Source of the DNA: Thuidium tamariscinum
Taxonomy: Eukaryota; Streptophyta; Bryopsida; Hypnales; Thuidiaceae
DNA: 64,000 bases
Direction of reading: 5' to 3'
Assembly: GCA_947034885.2 (NCBI GenBank)
Contig: OX344751.2
Coordinates: 35,329,582-35,393,581, forward strand
In this document: positions 58,539-64,000 of the stretch, piece after piece
Position numbering within the stretch: the stretch's first letter is position 1
Layout: each line of letters opens with the position of its first letter
Made by a program: the position numbers and the translations under genes
The notes under the pieces: model-generated
Seen by the model: only the letters and a program-made list of their open reading frames with translations
What the model was told of the DNA's origin: nothing
The model's database searches: none

Positions 58539-59577
58539 AGATACCAAATCAAATGAAATTAGTAAGCTTTGCTTAAAGCAAGGAAATGAAGTAAAATTGG
58601 AAAGCTTTCACTAGGGGAAAATGAGACCTTGAAAGGACCATTGCAAACCAATGAAAAGCCCTCAAACGCATTAGAATGGATTTGAAGGCAAGAAAAGCCT
58701 ATCTCAAGGCTATTCCATTGCTTGTTCCATGTGCCATTAGATGTTTTTTGGGGGACTAGAAGATTGTTTTAGGCCCATTCCCAATGCTATGAACAATCAG
58801 AATAAAAATATAAAAAATATAAATGATTTTTTTAATCCAAATAAAAAATGAATTTTTTAATTTTCTTAATATTATTTTCTGACATGGTAGTCTCTCGGCC
58901 ACATCATATTGCATACGTGGTAGAGTTCCCCAATGTTCCTACAATCTGGAACTCGTAGTTTTCTAATTGATAGAAAAAACATCTAATGTGTCTAGAACTA
59001 CAAACAAGTCCTACTGGAGTACATGCTGAAATTTTTTAATTTTTGAAAGAATAAAATTAACCTTTTTTTTTAATTCTGAAAAGTGTTAAGAAATCTAAAA
59101 TTGATTTTTTTTAATTCAATAAATTCTATTTTTTAAATATTTTTTTAAGTTAAAAATTTTGATGTGGCAATGTCTCAACCAAGTCAAATTGTTGATGTGG
59201 CATATTCCCAAAATCCAAGAACTCAAAAAAACTTGCAAGCTTTTAATGCCCTCAAATCTCCCACAATGGATTCTAAATCTTACATTTTGTCTTGCATTTT
59301 TATTGTTTATTCTCCCATTGTGACTCATAATATGTTGGGATGTTGGTTGATTGTTAGTCTTTGTAGTTGTTCACAATGTGAGTATTAAAGGTCCAATTCA
59401 TCATTAAACAAGGCTTATCATCTGGAAATTTTTTACTAAATTTGTCAAAATTTGACCGATCAACAATGGACCCTCTAAAAACTAGCCACTGTAGCAAGAC
59501 TGGCATAGGGGACATTGGTCAAAAGAAAAAGTCATATCATTAAACACCTAGAAAGTTGATGCACCTTGCAGGCTTAA

Positions 59578-60644
59578 CCCCTAAAGCCCTGAGCTGCGTT
59601 TTTTGGCAACATAGTGATTTTAAGGAGCTCACTACAAATGGAGTTTTCTTTTTTTTCTTTGAAATTTTATTCTTTTTTTTCAAAGAAGTTTTTTCAGCTG
59701 CCCGTTCTGCCCCAAGTTCAAACAAAACAACATATAATGCCATAACTTCTTAACCGGGTGAATGCAAGAAACACCTGTACTATTTGTTGCGTTTTACTAC
59801 AATACTCATGACTTTTTCTGGAGTACTTTAAAATTAGAAAATTAATTTGAAAAAAATTGAAAAATATGAACAATTTATAGACCTCTAAGATGAAGGTTTT
59901 CACCGAAGGAAATTGATAGAAAAATTCTCTAAGTAGGAGAATTTAAAAAGTGCCAAACTTAAGAAAATACATACCTTCATGTTTTAATTCAGGAAAAATA
60001 GCAAAAATAAGTAAATACAAAAAATAAAAAGTATCTATTTGCAATTACTCTATAGAGATGGTCATCGACCAAAAAACCCACCAAAATAATATTTTATATG
60101 TTTCAAAATTCAAGCAGAAAGAAGCTCACTTTGTAGACTTCCACACCACATAAAAATAACTTTTTTCAAAATCCCTCATGTGGAGTGATGTAAAACTATT
60201 AGAAGACCATCTCATCCAAATTTCATCCCAAAATCATTAAAAAAAGGTACTCCTTAGTACTGAAAACCTCCAAATTGGCATTTGTGACATTTAATCACTA
60301 GTACTATTTTAGTATTAAATTATTTTTGAAAATTATGAAAAAATTATGTAAGGTGTATGATAGTCATGAGTACCTTCTCTAGAAATCTTGAGTCATTTCA
60401 AGCAAAAATGCAAAAGTTATGGCTAAAAAACAGATCAGCACTTAGGTGGTGATGGGAAATAGTACAAGTGTTTCTTGCATTTACCCAACCGTGTAATCAA
60501 AAGTTATGAAAATTGTTGGGCCTTGAAGGTACTCCTTGGACACATGTTGTGTCAAATTTTCAAAGAAAAAAAAAACTCCATTTGTAGTGAGCTACTCAAA
60601 ATTGCTATGTTGCCAAAAAAACCCGTAGCTAAGGGCTTTAGGGG
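59578..60644. mobile_element. Family C TTAA-inserting element, copy C2, carrying nested A3
   Basis: TTAA lies at 59574-59577 and 60645-60648. Termini are CCCCTAAAGCCC and GGGCTTTAGGGG. Its own sequence is only about 335 bp, and the two halves form long inverted repeats: TTTTTTGGCAACATAG and GAGCTCACTACAAATGG on the left are mirrored on the right. The rest is family A copy A3. Confidence 0.85.
59756..60486 (+). mobile_element. Family A MITE-like element, copy A3 (731 bp), nested in a TTAA element
   Basis: Termini are GGGTGAATGCAAGAAACACC and the complement of GGGTAAATGCAAGAAACACT. It is flanked by the 4-bp duplication AACC. The interior aligns, in the opposite direction, with A1/A2 (segments around AAGTGCCAAA, CTCTAAGTAGGAGAA and GCAAAAGTTATGG). 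It sits inside the element at 59578-60644, whose relative at 35531-36770 has the uninterrupted site. Confidence 0.9.
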
Positions 60645-60648
60645 TTAA

Positions 60649-62803
60649 AGACAAGATCCATTGTCAACTAATCAAACATTAGGTTTTCAAAGTTGAGTGT
60701 AGCCTATTAGATTGTATTTAAATATCTAACCTATATTACTTGAAACTATCAATTGTATGTGACTTTCAGAAATTCCAATTCATTTAATAAAAAAATTATA
60801 ATTGTTACTATTATTGTTGCAAAAATTGAAAAAAATTAAGTAAAAATAACAAAAACAATACAAATTATTTGAAAATTTTCCAAGAAACACAAGTAGCAAT
60901 GAAGATTAGTGTCTTAATTGTTTACTTTAATTTTTACACCCAAAACAACTACAACATAGACCATACAATCAAATTATTGTTTAGATTGATTATTGTTTGA
61001 TTTTTGATATTTTTTTCCAATAGACACATATATTTTTCTATTCATTTTTATTCTTTTTAAAATCTTGATGGATAAATCAAATGATTTTTTTTCAAAGTTA
61101 AAGGTAGAAATAAAATTATATCAATTATAATGTATATTAGAAATAATATAAAATTTCTACCATAAACGAAGCCATGAAGGTTAGAATGAAAAACATAATT
61201 TTTTTAATTTAATGATAAATAGGAAAAAATAGGAAATATATATATGTGTATGGATCTTGCAATAATTTTTATAAATTTTAAATTTTTTTTAAAAATTTCA
61301 AGATTAAATAGAAAGAGATCTTATCAAGCTTCGTATTCTTGGCTAGGATGAACTAACCCCTTGCTTGTCTTCAAGAAAAAACACTGAAGTTTTTAATTTT
61401 CCATTCATGATCAAATGTGTAAATTTTAGATTAATATTTGCAATTAAAGGCACCAAATTAGCCAGGGGATTTGTAAGAGATAAATTTTTGTAGATACAAA
61501 ATAGGGATCTTTTTTCATATTTGCATCATGGAAGTACTTGGAGAAGAGGAGTGAAGAGGTAAGTTCACCTTAAACATTTTTGTAGTTAAATAGTTAAATG
61601 AAGGATTGGTGATTGTAAAAATCATTCCTTTTGGCATTGAGTGAATAACTTTGGTTTGAAAAATTCCAAAAACAATCATTAGAAGTCTAACTACTATAGA
61701 AGACATTCCTTTTTTACATTATATTTTAATGATAAATAATTGCATTTCTATCCTAAACAAAAAGACTCTCTCATTTATTGACCAAAAAATGGCCATGGCA
61801 CTGTCTATGGGCTAAGTCAAATATCCAAAATGGTTATATTGAAAGTTTCAATTAAGGTCAACCCCTAAGTATCTAGACTCATCTCTAAAATTGATGATTT
61901 TGGAAAAATCATCATAAAAATACTATTTGGAAGAATATTTTTGAACTGGGATGCAAATGAAAGTTGTAAAGTTTGAATTTCAAATCCTATCCATATAGTT
62001 AGATTCACAAATGCTATAAGTTTTGAAAGAAAAAAAAATTCAATTCCAAAGAAAATATTGTTATTTTTTGAGTAAATTTTGTTGAAATGGATTTGAAATA
62101 AGGTCTTTTTGGCATGGTGATTTTTTGAAATTTTTGTGCTCTTTGATTCTATGACCTCAATTTTGCAATTTTAGGTTTGTACAAGAGTCAATGCAATTTT
62201 GGCTTAGTCAATCACTTGATATACTTCTATATTTGTAATTTTTGAAAAATATGTACTATAATAACACCAAATCCAACCTTTTGATAGGGGAACAACTTTG
62301 TACAATATCTCTAAAATTTAGGATGATTGTCATCCAAGCTATAATGAGAAAGAAATTTGGTTTTCAATTTGTACATTGCCTAGAAATTGGACATTGGAGC
62401 ACTTTAGGGTTAATCTTTTAATGGTGCCATAGACACTAATTGTCCAATGGATGTTGTTGGAGAGCTTTGGAGACAATGAAACTGCAAATATCCATTTATT
62501 TTTATTTTTTTGGAGTAGTTGGGATAGTGGAAAAGAAGGCACCAATATTCTTTGACACATTGAAGGCCCTTGTTTTTTTTGCATGCAAGGATTTTTTTTT
62601 TAAAATAGAAAGAATATTAGGAAATAATTTTTTTTCAAGATTGAATATTATTATTCTTCCCCAAATTCCCACTCTACCTTCCCTATAAGTGATTGCAACC
62701 AATTGTTCATCCAATTTGCTTGTTTGGCTCTTTGAATTCAAAATCAAGTGAATAAGTTTCTTCTCTCCTTCACACTCTTGGTAACTAACTTGTCATTACA
62801 ATA
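60649..62803. other. AT-rich intergenic DNA
   Basis: Long A/T runs and no coding frame of note. No element ends were recognised between C2 and B3. Confidence 0.6.
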
Positions 62804-62807
62804 TTAA

Positions 62808-63407
62808 CCCTTCAACGCTGCCACAAATGTTCGGCATTCTTTGAATGTGACAAGAATCTTTCCTTTTAGGATAGAAGTGCAACTATGCATCCTCAATATT
62901 AGAGATAGAAAGGGAAGATCTTCAATAGGACTTTGACTTCCAATGAGTATAAGGGAGAAACATCCAAAACTGTTCGTATACCTTGTAGTGGACTCTAGAC
63001 TCATCCAAAACTGTCCCCAAATTGCAGTTAATGTATTTGCCAAATGCTTAATTCTAATTCGTTGATGCATATTAAGGACATATACCAAAATGTGATTGGC
63101 TCATTGCTAATTTTAGCGGTGTTCAAATTTGGGGGCATCTATTGAATAGTTCTAGTGGTCTAAGGAGCCAACACTTTGGAAAATCATAGAAATTACATAT
63201 GGAATCCATTTTTTTTTAAATTTTCATGATTTTCACTTACTAATACTAGAAAAATATTAGTTTTAGCAAAAATTGCTTCCAACTATGCTGAATTCCTTAT
63301 TTGGACAGTTATAATTGTTTCCATCATATTTGGCTTATTCAAAGTAGACAATATCACACGGTACCAAAATGCATGATTTCCACAACCACTAGTCCGTCCT
63401 TCAAGGG
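62808..63407. mobile_element. Family B TTAA-inserting element, copy B3 (600 bp)
   Basis: TTAA lies at 62804-62807 and 63408-63411. Termini are CCCTTCAACGCTG and CGTCCTTCAAGGG. The internal segment GAAGATCTTCAATAGGACTT is a variant of that in B1 and B2. It is longer than its relatives because of extra central sequence. Confidence 0.75.
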
Positions 63408-64000
63408 TTAAGCAAGGTTAGCAAGGTGCTTCCAATTTCAATTGGAGGTGAGTTTTTGTTTTTTTAATTAACTAATTATTCATTTATTTATTTTAACAAA
63501 TAGACTAGTGAGGGCCTTTTTAGGGCGTGTGTGAAGCAAAGTTTGTTTCAAAAGTTCTAATTTTTTTTTCAAAAATGCTCCTTTATCAATGGAAATTGTC
63601 CATTTTTTTAGTATAAAATAAAATAAATTTAAACGCAAGAAACACCCTGTCAGCTCAATTCCTGGGTGGATTAACTACCGTATTGCAGTATTGCCGGCAC
63701 GGCAAGTGGTGAAGTAGACAAACCGTCAGTTCCAAGTGGCTGAGGAAATCCCAATGGCCACTCCATTGACCAATATGGGAGGAGGTCCATAAAGCGCGCA
63801 CCTCAGAGCTGAAAGTGAATTTTGAGGGGTGAAATTTCTTGAATTATTTTTGAGTAAGTATTCCTTAAAAGACAAGTGGAATTGGCATGTAATCCAAGTT
63901 GTTTCATATTTTTTGGAGCTCTATCAAAGTAGTTATGAAATTGCATTCAAGACGGTATGGCACGTCCTTAGGGGAGCTACTTGTCGGGTCATATGGGTCT

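Overview
The window is nuclear DNA from a green plant, most likely a streptophyte outside the seed plants (moss-like). The reasons are intron-split genes with GT-AG borders, a GT37 plant cell-wall fucosyltransferase, an ASHR3-type plant SET protein, and about 60% of the sequence being AT-rich DNA full of small transposons. The species cannot be named from the sequence alone.

Layout: 1-7.6 kb is AT-rich and repeat-derived. 7.6-14.6 kb is a more GC-balanced stretch carrying a GT37 fucosyltransferase gene (+ strand, about 12.1-14.5 kb). 14.6-16.6 kb is AT-rich with a TTAA-flanked MITE. 16.6-25.9 kb holds an ASHR3-like SET gene (+, 19.6-25.3 kb), preceded by a four-copy tandem repeat of about 160 bp at 17.1-17.8 kb. 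26-43.6 kb is a transposon-rich tract. It holds a decayed hAT-like transposase gene (-, 29.7-34.3 kb), a nested MITE, TTAA-type elements and a large inverted duplication (38.6-39.4 against 42.5-43.6 kb). 43.6-48.9 kb is GC-richer. It contains the most unusual gene, a two-exon HypX/HoxX-like formyltransferase/crotonase fusion (-, 44.6-46.6 kb). 48.9-53.7 kb holds a CACTA-type element and a tandem array invaded by a MITE. 53.7-64 kb is again AT-rich and packed with MITEs.

The three intact genes have no evident functional link. The fucosyltransferase should act in the Golgi on cell-wall glycans, and the SET protein in the nucleus on histone lysines. The HypX-like protein has a Ser/Thr-rich N-terminal extension that could be a plastid or mitochondrial transit peptide. 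In bacteria HypX makes the CO ligand of [NiFe]-hydrogenase, an enzyme plants are not known to have, so its role here is open.

The mobile DNA can be read in some detail. At least eight copies belong to one family of about 620-730 bp with 4-bp target duplications. Other families are TTAA-inserting elements, a family with TTCGTTAAAATGGC termini, and CACTA-type elements with 3-bp duplications. Two insertions are proved by empty sites elsewhere in the same window, and the hAT-like gene is split by a young MITE copy.
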